DNA of 30,495 nt, from positions 1 through 30,495 of the forward strand of contig JALNVI010000032.1 in assembly GCA_023231425.1 (NCBI GenBank), read 5' to 3'. Source of the stretch: Desulforhopalus sp. GTDB lineage: Bacteria > Desulfobacterota > Desulfobulbia > Desulfobulbales > Desulfocapsaceae. A program made the translations under genes and the position numbers. The notes under the pieces are model-generated. The model worked only from the letters and a program-made list of their open reading frames with translations, searched no databases and was not told the DNA's origin. Numbering within the stretch: position 1 is the stretch's first letter; the number at the start of each line of letters is the position of its first letter. Positions 22,566-30,415 of this stretch are shown here, in pieces.

Positions 22566-24422
22566 ATGACGGCAGAAAAGGAACACATTCATAATAAGTT
22601 CGAAGTTTCAGGTGGTTATGTGGAAAAAATTGATCAGTTGGCCAGCCGACTGCTTGATCTTGATCTTGAACTCAATTCCAATATTCCAACCACTCTCTGG
22701 ATCAGTGACCTGCATGGGGAGGGAGATCGCTTCAAGTCGATTCTCCGGGGACGCTTCGGCATGCTCTATCAGACCTGCCGGGAGGCGCTGCCCGGCACCT
22801 TCAGCATGGAAAAAATCCAATATCTCACCCGCATCATCCGCAAACAGCAATATCTGAAGGACGATGTCATCAAGATGGATATACAGGATATTATCCTCTG
22901 TCTTGTGGAGGTGTTGAGATATAAGACGACCAATATCCGTCCCAACAACGGCAGCAAATTCAAGCCGGAGTTTCACGATGTTATTTCCCGTCTGCTCTCC
23001 GGGTTACCTGTCCCTGACCCAATTTTTGAAGAGCCAATTGTTTCTCGGCGGCTGATTTCACATCTCTCTTTCGCTATCCGCCAGATCCTTCTTGACCGTA
23101 TTCAGGTTCTTGGGGACGTCTTCGACCGGGGCGATCAGCCTGACAAGATCCTGCGTATCCTCTCATCATCCTCCTACCGCAACGGTGTTGATTACGTTTT
23201 TGGCAACCATGATATTCTGTGGATGGGTGGTGCCGCAGGCTGTGCCTCGCTGGCCGTCGAGGCCATGCGTATAACCTGTCGCTATGATCACTTTATCTTT
23301 CTCAAGCGAATGGGGTTTGATACTGTCCGTCTCGAAAAATTTGCCATTGAGACCTACCCCGTCAACAAGATCACTGGTAATTTTAAGGCTCAGACCGATA
23401 AGGGGCGCGCACTTGAGAAGGCATTAACGGTCATTCAGCTCAAGCTGGAAGAGCAGACCATCAAGGATTTTCCGCAGTATGAGATGAAGCCCCGGCTGTG
23501 GCTCGACCGTTTCGCTAAAATGCTGAAGAATAAAGAACCGGGACTCAATGATACTTTTTTCCCAACCGTTGACCTTGAGTACCCCGCACAACTGACCAGT
23601 GAGGAATCTGCGATCGTCAAGGACCTCGTGAAGCAGTTCACCACCAACCGTAAACTCAAACGGCTGCTGCAGTTTCTCTTTGAGCGCGGGAAAACCTATC
23701 ATATTCAAAACAACTTCCTTAATATCCATGCCCTTGTTCCCTCCACTGTGGACGGGGAATTTGAGGAATTTCTCGGTCGTCGGGGCAAGCAGCTTCTTAA
23801 CTACATACAGGAAGTTATCTATCGTGTAGGCCAAAACTACATTCACGGCCGCAAACAGAAACCGGAGGATCAGGCTCTCTTTTTCTACCTCTGGTGTGGT
23901 CCTAAATCGCCTTTTTTTGGCAAGGAGGCGATGAAGACTTTTGAGCGTTATTTCCTGCTTGACAAAAAACTCCATGAGGAACGTACTCTCTACTGGCATA
24001 AAAATATGAACACCGAGGCCTTTAAGAAGAAACTGCTGGATGAGTTCGGTGTGAAACGGGTTATTTATGGCCACACGCCTGTCAACTATGCCAAAGGGGC
24101 GCACATGGCGAGCAAGGACGGTGTCTCAATCAATATCGACGGAGGGTTCGCTTCGGCTTACTATAATCGCGGCCACAGTCTTGTTCATACACCCTTCCAG
24201 CTCTATGGCATCATTTTGCCGACGCCGCAGGAGATTATGGAGGCGGAACGACGGCTGGAGTCTGCACCCCTTGATATTGAGCTGATTGATGAATTCCCAC
24301 AGGCGATGAAGATCCGCGACACAATCGCCGGGAAAAAGATTCAGGCCGAGCGGGATGCCATTCTCGCCGAGCTGCAGGCCATGGGAAGTGACAGTGCTGC
24401 AACGGAATTGCATGGTGTCTGA
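22566..24422 (+). CDS. fbp: Class III fructose-1,6-bisphosphatase
   Basis: This enzyme hydrolyses fructose-1,6-bisphosphate to fructose-6-phosphate in gluconeogenesis. The 618-residue protein belongs to the calcineurin-like metallophosphatase family first known from Bacillus and other Firmicutes, unrelated to classes I and II. The metal-site motifs are intact: SDLHGEGDRF (D48, H50), GDVFDRGDQ (about 183-191), GNHDILW (about 212-218) and YGHTPVNY (about 500). The ATG at 22566 is preferred over upstream in-frame starts, because GGGGA lies five bases before it; the earlier part of the frame reads through repeat copy D. The family usually has about 640-670 residues, so this is slightly short. It is followed after 54 bases by a GlpX homologue. 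Class III FBPases are uncommon in Proteobacteria, which may indicate transfer. Confidence 0.95.
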   Translation: MTAEKEHIHNKFEVSGGYVEKIDQLASRLLDLDLELNSNIPTTLWISDLHGEGDRFKSILRGRFGMLYQTCREALPGTFSMEKIQYLTRIIRKQQYLKDDVIKMDIQDIILCLVEVLRYKTTNIRPNNGSKFKPEFHDVISRLLSGLPVPDPIFEEPIVSRRLISHLSFAIRQILLDRIQVLGDVFDRGDQPDKILRILSSSSYRNGVDYVFGNHDILWMGGAAGCASLAVEAMRITCRYDHFIFLKRMGFDTVRLEKFAIETYPVNKITGNFKAQTDKGRALEKALTVIQLKLEEQTIKDFPQYEMKPRLWLDRFAKMLKNKEPGLNDTFFPTVDLEYPAQLTSEESAIVKDLVKQFTTNRKLKRLLQFLFERGKTYHIQNNFLNIHALVPSTVDGEFEEFLGRRGKQLLNYIQEVIYRVGQNYIHGRKQKPEDQALFFYLWCGPKSPFFGKEAMKTFERYFLLDKKLHEERTLYWHKNMNTEAFKKKLLDEFGVKRVIYGHTPVNYAKGAHMASKDGVSINIDGGFASAYYNRGHSLVHTPFQLYGIILPTPQEIMEAERRLESAPLDIELIDEFPQAMKIRDTIAGKKIQAERDAILAELQAMGSDSAATELHGV

Positions 24423-24443
24423 AAGAGCTGACACCATGCAATT
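24406..24443 (+). terminator. Perfect 14-bp hairpin overlapping the fbp stop codon
   Basis: AATTGCATGGTGTC (24406-24419) pairs exactly with 24430-24443 around a 10-base loop that holds the fbp TGA. No T-run follows (TATCAC), so it may act as a transcript-stability or attenuation structure between fbp and the GlpX-like gene rather than as a full terminator. Confidence 0.55.
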
Positions 24444-24476
24444 TATCACAACCGACAACTGTAACCAGAGCCAATC

Positions 24477-25424
24477 ATGAATACCAACTACGGAATGGAG
24501 ATAGTCAGGGCGACGGAGATTGCGGCGCTCACCGCTGCACGGATGCAGGGGCTTGGAAACCACACTGACATCCTCAACCGTGCCCGTTCCTCCCTGATCA
24601 AAGTACTCAATCGCATGCCCATTGATGGCACCATAGTCAATGACCGTTTTACTCCGCGTTCGGATATTATACAGTTTCCCGCGAAAATCGGCCAGGGTGG
24701 TGAAAAATTCGACCTCATGGCGATTCCTCTGGAAGCCTATCGTTCCGCCGCTGATGGGAAGAATAACGCCTCTGCCTTTGCTGTAATAGCTGAAAATGAG
24801 ACCATTCAGTCAGTGCCCAACCTTAATATGTACAAGATCGTCGTTGGTGCCGAGGCTGGTGAAGTAATTGACATCAATCAGGCACCAGTGGTAAACGTTA
24901 AACGAGTGGCGCGGGCACTGAAAAAATATACTGAGAACATCACCGTCTGTATCCTCAACCAGACGCGGCACAACAAGCTTATCCACGAGGTTCGAGAGTG
25001 CGGGGCCCGTATAAAACTTATTGATGATGGTGAAATTTCCGGCTGTCTCTCAGCAATCACTGGAGAAAAAGCAGACATCTATATCGGTTATGGCTTCGCG
25101 CCGGAGGCGGTCATGGTCGCCGCAGCCATCTCCTGTCTCGGCGGGTATTTTGAGGGAAAAATATTCTATGAAAATGACCGTGACCGGGCTGAGGCACGTC
25201 GCCACGGTATCACTGATTTTGAGAAAACCTTCCATACTGAAGATCTTATTAAGAGTCATAAAGTGGCGTTTGCCGCCACCGGTGTTTCCGACGGCGAATT
25301 TTTGGAAGGCGTTCGTTTTACCTCCAATGGTGCGCAGACCAGCAGTTTCGTTGCCCGTGGAGAAACGCATACCTATCGTCAATTACGCACCACTCACTTC
25401 TTCGATTACAAGCCTGTCTTCTAA
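24477..25424 (+). CDS. glpX: GlpX-like (class II FBPase fold) protein lacking several metal-site residues
   Basis: This 315-residue protein aligns with E. coli GlpX without gaps over the first 52 residues (EIVRATEIAALTAAR, IDGTIV) and throughout the C-terminal half (GYGFAPEAV, AATGVSDGEFLEGVRF). Several residues I recall as active-site or metal-binding in E. coli GlpX are changed: Asp33 to Leu33, Glu57 of GEGE to Arg57, and Asp85 of DPIEGT to Ile83; the motif itself reads IPLEAY. Glu88 (here E86) and Glu213 in APE are kept. It may therefore be catalytically inactive, or have a different activity. It follows an apparently complete class III FBPase, which could supply the enzyme activity while this protein regulates or scaffolds. 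Fold assignment is confident; function is not. Confidence 0.85.
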   Translation: MNTNYGMEIVRATEIAALTAARMQGLGNHTDILNRARSSLIKVLNRMPIDGTIVNDRFTPRSDIIQFPAKIGQGGEKFDLMAIPLEAYRSAADGKNNASAFAVIAENETIQSVPNLNMYKIVVGAEAGEVIDINQAPVVNVKRVARALKKYTENITVCILNQTRHNKLIHEVRECGARIKLIDDGEISGCLSAITGEKADIYIGYGFAPEAVMVAAAISCLGGYFEGKIFYENDRDRAEARRHGITDFEKTFHTEDLIKSHKVAFAATGVSDGEFLEGVRFTSNGAQTSSFVARGETHTYRQLRTTHFFDYKPVF

Positions 25425-25502
25425 GCGGTTATAGCCGAATCGAACAAGAACTCGCAGGAGCAGAACAACTCTGACATCAGCAACAGCGGCGCTCTTGCCC
25501 TG

Positions 25503-25548
25503 AACATCTTCGGGGATGGCTGATGATACCATTCCCGAAGATGTTTTC
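25503..25548 (+). terminator. Rho-independent terminator after the GlpX-like gene
   Basis: A 17-base stem (25503-25519 with 25529-25545, one wobble) and a nine-base loop end in TTTT. It sits about 80 bases after the stop codon and closes the fbp-glpX unit. Confidence 0.8.
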
Positions 25549-25764
25549 TCAACCTGCAGCCGCTTCAATCTCAATCGGCCCCTTTCTGCGCAGAACGACT
25601 CCACAATTCACAGGCCGTCTGCGAGGCCAATCTGGCAGATTTTTCCGCCAGTCAGCCACCCACTGGAGTTTGTCTTCACTCCGTCTGCCCGCCGGACGAC
25701 GATTTTTGACTGCAACAAATTGATCCGGCGGTTCAATATTCAGCGAGAAGAGTGAAGGTCTTGA

Positions 25765-25797
25765 GGGGCTCTTGAGTAACACTCCCCTTTTGCCCCT
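25765..25797 (+). repeat. Dispersed element, left-end fragment
   Basis: GGGGCTCTTGAGTAAC followed by CTTTTGCCC closely follows the left end of copy D (GGGGCCCTTGAATAAC, CTTTTGCCC). No right end was found; it is followed by an unrelated 12-bp hairpin. Confidence 0.5.
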
Positions 25798-25808
25798 GTT
25801 GAGGGAGA

Positions 25809-25843
25809 ACGCTGTATCCCTTTGCTGACGCGGGATACAGCGT
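25809..25843. repeat. Perfect 12-bp inverted repeat upstream of dnaE
   Basis: ACGCTGTATCCC (25809-25820) and its exact complement (25832-25843) flank an 11-base loop. No T-run follows. It is a transcript-end or regulatory hairpin candidate about 220 bases before dnaE. Confidence 0.6.
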
Positions 25844-25931
25844 GTCTTGTCTGATAACTATTTGCTATTATTACATGTTATTTTTTTCTTACCAAACTGC
25901 CAATACTTACACCTGTTCCTCTCAAAAGGGC

Positions 25932-25959
25932 TTGTTATCGATTTTCCCCATGTTAATAT
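25932..25959 (+). promoter_or_regulatory. Possible promoter of dnaE
   Basis: TTGTTA and TAATAT are separated by 16 bases in an AT-rich stretch, about 100 bases upstream of the dnaE ATG. Prediction by eye only. Confidence 0.3.
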
Positions 25960-26060
25960 TTTCTTTCTTAACCATGTTTTTTTCACTCTGATTTTCCGGC
26001 GGGTCCCCTTCGCAATCAGATTCTCTCTCTTTCCACAATAATGACTTCCAGGACAGCACT

Positions 26061-29000
26061 ATGAGCTCAGGGTTCACCCATCTTCATCTCCACACCCAAT
26101 ACAGTCTTCTCGATGGTGCAATCCGCATCAAAGATCTTATCGCCAGATGCAAAGAGTATGATATGGACGCGGTTGCCATCACCGACCACGGCGCCATGCT
26201 CGGTGCTCTTGAATTCTATCTCGCCTGCAAAGCAGCCGATATTAAACCCATTATTGGCTGTGAGTTCTACATCGCCCCCATGGGACGCACGTGCACGGAC
26301 AATGTTCCCGAAAACCAGCGCAACCATCTTGTGCTGCTGGCAATGAATTACACCGGCTATCAGAACATGATGCATCTGGCCACCGTTGCCCAGCTCGAAG
26401 GTTACTACTATAAGCCGCGTATCGATATGGAGTTACTGCGCGAATATAACGAAGGTATTATCGCTCTCACAGCCTGTCTCAAGGGCGAAATTCCGTGGAT
26501 GATTTACCAGAACAACATGGAAGGTGCCCGCCTGAAGGCAAAGGAATATCACGAGGTTTTCGGTGACCGTCTCTACTTTGAGCTGCAGGAAAACGGTATT
26601 CCCGCCCAGCAGGGGGTAAACGACGGCATGAAGCAGCTCGCCTCGGAGATGGGAGTAAAACTTGTTGCCACCAACGACTGTCACTATCTCAACAAGGAGG
26701 ATGCCCACGCCCATGAGATTCTCCTCTGCATCCAGACCGGGAGACCGATGAGTGATCCCAGGCACTTTCGTTTCTCTACCGACGAGTTCTACTTTAAATC
26801 TCCAGAGATTATGAAACGCGCTTTTGACCACTGTCCGGAGGCAATTGTCACCACTCAGGAAATTGTTAATCGCTGTGATCTCGAAATTCCCCTTGGGAAC
26901 TACTCCTTTCCCGATTTTCCCATCAAGGAAGGAGAGACTGCCGAGTCAATGTTCACCAGAGAATGTCTCGACGGCATCGAAGAACGCTTCAATGACATGC
27001 GCGCTGCTGGCATCTACACAGAGGAGAAAGCAAAACAGTATCGAGCCCGACTTGATATGGAGATGAAAGTCATTATCACCATGGGCTTTCCCACCTATTT
27101 TCTCATCGTCGCAGACTTTATTGTCTGGGCCAAGAACAATGATATCCCCGTGGGGCCGGGGCGCGGTTCCGGCGCGGGCAGTCTTGCCGCCTTCTGTATG
27201 AAGATTACCAACATCGACCCCCTGCCCTACGGACTGATATTTGAGCGTTTTCTCAATGTAGAACGGATCAACATGCCTGACTTTGATGTCGATTTCTGTC
27301 AGGAACGACGCGGTGAGGTTATTGACTATGTTCGCCGGACTTACGGCGGGATAACTCAGGTGGCCCAGATTATCACCTATGGAACCATGAAAGCCCGGGG
27401 GGTGGTGCGGGACGTCGGTCGGGCACTGGATATTCCCCTGCCGGTGGTGGACAAGGTCGCAAAACTGATTCCTGATGAATTAAAGATGACCCTTGTCAAG
27501 GCACTGGACATTGAGCCTAAAATTAAAGATATGGCTGCCAGTGACCCTCAGATAGCAGAACTGCTGAAGGTATCACAGACCCTTGAAGGACTGGCCCGCC
27601 ACACCTCAACCCACGCCGCCGGAGTTGTCATTTCCCCCGGTCCGATGGACCGCTTTCTGCCCCTTGCACGAGGCAGTGAAGAGAAAAACAGCGATCAGCC
27701 GGGAGGGAAAAAAGAGAAAAAGAAATTCACCACCATCACTCAGTATGACGGCTATCACACGGAGAAAACAGGCCTGATCAAATTTGACTTCCTTGGTCTG
27801 AAGACACTCACCGTCATTCACAAGGCAGTAAAACATATCAAAAAGGACAAGGGACTCGACCTTAATATTGACACGATCCCCCTGGATGATCCCGAGACCT
27901 TCGCCCTGCTCTCCCGAGGAGATGCCCTTGGCGTCTTTCAACTGGAGAGTTCGGGGATGCGCGACCTTGTAACGAAGATGGCTCCGGAGCAGTTCAGTGA
28001 TCTTATCGCTCTAGTAGCCCTCTATCGGCCGGGACCGCTTGAGTCCGGCATGGTGGATGACTTTGTCGATACCAAGCATGGCCGCAAGGAGGCGGTCTAC
28101 CCACTGCCCCAGCTTGAAGATGTTTTGCGTGAGACCTACGGCGTCATCGTTTACCAGGAACAGGTAATGAAGATCGCCAACATCCTTGCCGGCTACAGCC
28201 TCGGAGCTTCCGATTTATTGCGGCGGGCGATGGGGAAAAAGAAAAAGGAAGAGATGGCCAAACAGAAGGTCTCTTTCCTCGCAGGGGCGAAAAATCTCAA
28301 TGTTCCCATGGACAAAGCCGAATATATCTTTGATCTGATGGCGAAATTCGCCGGTTACGGATTCAACAAATCGCACTCTGCAGCATACGCCCTGGTCTGC
28401 TATCAGACCGCATGGCTGAAGGCACACTACATGCCGCAGTTCATGGCTGGCCTGCTCTCCTGCGATAAAAACAACACCGAGAAAGTGGTGCGTTATATTA
28501 CAGAATGCCGCGATCATGATGTGGCCGTTCTGCCACCGGATATTAATGAGAGTTATATCGACTTCAGTGTTAAAAATGACCGGGTACGTTTTGGTCTTGC
28601 AGCAATTAAAAACGTTGGAGAATCAGCTCTAAAAATCATTATTGCCGAACGTGAAGAGTCCGGTTTCTATAAATCAATCAGTGACTTCTGTAACCGGGTA
28701 GACTCCCGCAGGGTAAACAGTCGGGTTATTGAGGCTCTGATAAGGGCGGGAGCCTTCGACTCCCTCGGCTACCGGCGCTCACAGTATATGGCGGTACTGG
28801 AACAGGTGATGGAGCAGGCTAAAGCAGTACAGCGGGACAAGCAGAGTGGTCAGCTGTCTCTTTTCGGCGTAGTCCCTGAGTCTGAGCAGGCCATCCCTTC
28901 CACTGAGATTACCATGCCCTCCATTGATGAATGGGACGAAAAAGATAAACTTGCCTGGGAAAAAGATGCTGTGGGGTTCTATATTACTGGTCATCCTCTC

Positions 29001-29633
29001 AACGATGTCATGTCCGCGTTGAAAACCGTTGTCGACTGTCAGATCGATGAACTCAAGGATTGGCCCGATGAAGGTGCAGTGCGCATCGGTGGCCTGATTA
29101 AGAGCATAAAACTCCACCGCAGTAAAAAAGGAGACGCCATGGCCTTTATTTCGGTGGAAGATGTCTTTGAGAGCATAGAGGTGGTGGTCTTCCCGCGAAC
29201 CTTTGAGCAATGTTCCGAGGTTCTCAAAAGTGAAGGTCCGATAGTGGTGCTCGGACGAGTGCAGCAGGAAGAACACGGGCCAAAGATTATCGCCGAAAGT
29301 GTGGATACGCTCGACGACGCACGGGCGAAATATACCGATTCTGCCACCCTTAAAATTCCAGCAGACCTCGTGAATCGACCTTTTCTGGAAAAGATAAAGG
29401 ACATATTTTTTTCATGGCATGGAACTGTCCCTTTGAAGATAACCCTCGATTTCAAGGATCTTGGCGAAGTAGATGTGGACGTACTTTCCGATCTCAAAGT
29501 TCGCCCCTGCCAGGAGTTGACCCTGGAACTCAGAAAGGTTTTTCCTGATGAGAAGGAACCTGTTCGTTTCCACGGAAGACCTACCCGGATTGAGAATCGT
29601 AAGCGGAAATGGGGTGGTCCGAGAAGTAATTAA
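26061..29633 (+). CDS. dnaE: DNA polymerase III alpha subunit DnaE
   Basis: This is the replicative polymerase subunit. It has 1190 residues, slightly above the roughly 1160 of E. coli. Order of domains: PHP (FTHLHLHTQYSLLDGA at the start), the C-family polymerase core with GPGRGSGAGS, PDFDVDFC (metal Asp pair near 405-408), THAAGVVISP and FDFLGLK (third Asp, about 575), YRPGPLESGM, NKSHSAAYALV, a tandem HhH region, and an OB fold (AVRIGGLIKS onward). A Lys/Glu-rich insertion (GGKKEKKKFTTI region, about residues 536-558) lies between the active-site Asp blocks, where E. coli has a short loop. The ATG at 26061 lacks a clear ribosome-binding site but matches the PHP start. Identification is secure. 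Confidence 0.97.
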   Translation: MSSGFTHLHLHTQYSLLDGAIRIKDLIARCKEYDMDAVAITDHGAMLGALEFYLACKAADIKPIIGCEFYIAPMGRTCTDNVPENQRNHLVLLAMNYTGYQNMMHLATVAQLEGYYYKPRIDMELLREYNEGIIALTACLKGEIPWMIYQNNMEGARLKAKEYHEVFGDRLYFELQENGIPAQQGVNDGMKQLASEMGVKLVATNDCHYLNKEDAHAHEILLCIQTGRPMSDPRHFRFSTDEFYFKSPEIMKRAFDHCPEAIVTTQEIVNRCDLEIPLGNYSFPDFPIKEGETAESMFTRECLDGIEERFNDMRAAGIYTEEKAKQYRARLDMEMKVIITMGFPTYFLIVADFIVWAKNNDIPVGPGRGSGAGSLAAFCMKITNIDPLPYGLIFERFLNVERINMPDFDVDFCQERRGEVIDYVRRTYGGITQVAQIITYGTMKARGVVRDVGRALDIPLPVVDKVAKLIPDELKMTLVKALDIEPKIKDMAASDPQIAELLKVSQTLEGLARHTSTHAAGVVISPGPMDRFLPLARGSEEKNSDQPGGKKEKKKFTTITQYDGYHTEKTGLIKFDFLGLKTLTVIHKAVKHIKKDKGLDLNIDTIPLDDPETFALLSRGDALGVFQLESSGMRDLVTKMAPEQFSDLIALVALYRPGPLESGMVDDFVDTKHGRKEAVYPLPQLEDVLRETYGVIVYQEQVMKIANILAGYSLGASDLLRRAMGKKKKEEMAKQKVSFLAGAKNLNVPMDKAEYIFDLMAKFAGYGFNKSHSAAYALVCYQTAWLKAHYMPQFMAGLLSCDKNNTEKVVRYITECRDHDVAVLPPDINESYIDFSVKNDRVRFGLAAIKNVGESALKIIIAEREESGFYKSISDFCNRVDSRRVNSRVIEALIRAGAFDSLGYRRSQYMAVLEQVMEQAKAVQRDKQSGQLSLFGVVPESEQAIPSTEITMPSIDEWDEKDKLAWEKDAVGFYITGHPLNDVMSALKTVVDCQIDELKDWPDEGAVRIGGLIKSIKLHRSKKGDAMAFISVEDVFESIEVVVFPRTFEQCSEVLKSEGPIVVLGRVQQEEHGPKIIAESVDTLDDARAKYTDSATLKIPADLVNRPFLEKIKDIFFSWHGTVPLKITLDFKDLGEVDVDVLSDLKVRPCQELTLELRKVFPDEKEPVRFHGRPTRIENRKRKWGGPRSN

Positions 29634-29679
29634 GTCTTCGAATCAAGCTGAGAGTGCAGGGAAAAAAGAGTATTGGAAA

Positions 29680-29775
29680 ATGGGGAAAATTTTGATTAAG
29701 ACTCAGAAAGAGTCCCCCGTTCTCCTGCTGAGCCTCGAAGATGAAAGAAAGAGGAGCTGTTTCATTCCCATAATG
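29680..29775 (+). repeat. Probable diverged copy of the dispersed element
   Basis: The right part (CCTCGAAGATGAAAGAAAG, then GAGCTGTTTCATTCCC) parallels the right half of copies A and D (CTTCGAATATGAATGAAAT, then AGCTGTTTCAAAGTCCC). The left end starts near TGGGGAAAA. It occupies the dnaE-ybaK gap. Similarity is partial, so the assignment is tentative. Confidence 0.45.
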
Positions 29776-29805
29776 CAAAAATAAAATCTCTTCCACAATA
29801 CAACC

Positions 29806-30276
29806 ATGACTCCTGCCGTAAAAACCGCCAAAAAGAAAAAGATCCAATATACCCTGCACGAATACCAGCATGATGCCTCGGCTGATTCCTACGGCATGGA
29901 AGCCGCAGAAAAACTTGGTGTGCCCCCGGAACGGGTTTTCAAGACACTTGTTGTCAGCCTTGACCAAAAAGAGCTGGCCGTCTGTATCATTCCCGTGAAT
30001 GCCATGCTCAGCATGAAAAAAGCGGCAAAAGCAGCCGGGGCCAAAAAAGCTGTAATGGCGAAACCCGATGAGGTGCAGCGCAGCACCGGGTATGTCCTCG
30101 GCGGTGTGAGCCCTCTTGGTCAGAAAAAACGCCTGCCCACCTTCCTTGAGAGTTCGGCACAGGCGGTCGAGACGATCTTTGTCAGTGCCGGACGTCGCGG
30201 AATGGATCTTGAACTCACACCTCAGGCCCTGCTTGAAGCAACTGGGGGCAGCTTTGCTGACCTCGAACAGGAATAA
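29806..30276 (+). CDS. ybaK: Cys-tRNA(Pro)/Cys-tRNA(Cys) deacylase YbaK/EbsC
   Basis: YbaK-type INS-superfamily proteins hydrolyse Cys-tRNA-Pro formed by mischarging prolyl-tRNA synthetase, acting in trans. The 156-residue protein has the conserved lysine K46 in VFKTLVV, followed by the AVCIIPVNAML strand, KKAVMAKPDEVQRSTGYVLGGVSPLGQKK and a C-terminal ISAGRRG-like stretch (VSAGRRGMDLEL), all diagnostic. It has no fused aminoacyl-tRNA synthetase domain. It stands about 170 bases after dnaE, separated by a repeat-like segment, so it may have its own promoter. Identification is secure. Confidence 0.93.
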   Translation: MTPAVKTAKKKKIQYTLHEYQHDASADSYGMEAAEKLGVPPERVFKTLVVSLDQKELAVCIIPVNAMLSMKKAAKAAGAKKAVMAKPDEVQRSTGYVLGGVSPLGQKKRLPTFLESSAQAVETIFVSAGRRGMDLELTPQALLEATGGSFADLEQE

Positions 30277-30349
30277 TACCATTTACATTTTGTATTGACC
30301 AGAGAACGCAACTGCGTAGACATCTTTTTTGGCGATTACGAATGAGTAA

Positions 30350-30415
30350 TAATTCGTGTTTATCCGAGTCTCTTCGTGGTTCCTTTTGCAATTTGTAACC
30401 ACGAATAGGCACGAA
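30350..30415. repeat. Nested palindromic repeat of the CCACGAAT type
   Basis: TTCGTGGTT (30373-30381) and AACCACGAA (30397-30405) form an inner 9-bp stem; outer AATTCGTG and CACGAATT form a second 8-bp stem. The following ACGAATTTTCACGAA continues the pattern. Such CACGAA-rich repeats are widespread in intergenic DNA of many bacteria. Confidence 0.65.

Larger units (their letters stand above)
25425..26060. other. Intergenic region before dnaE (636 bp)
   Basis: No gene is firmly supported. The region contains a terminator (25503-25547), a moderately GC-rich stretch (25550-25760) with a 77-codon minus-strand frame (25549-25782, GTG start) of unknown nature, a left-end-like fragment of the dispersed element (25765-25797), a 12-bp perfect hairpin (25809-25843) and an AT-rich leader with a possible dnaE promoter. 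Confidence 0.55.

Noticed and set aside
24477..25424. GlpX-like gene as a pseudogene
   Set aside because: The frame is intact over its full length and the C-terminal half is well conserved, so a functional protein with altered chemistry is more likely than a decaying gene.
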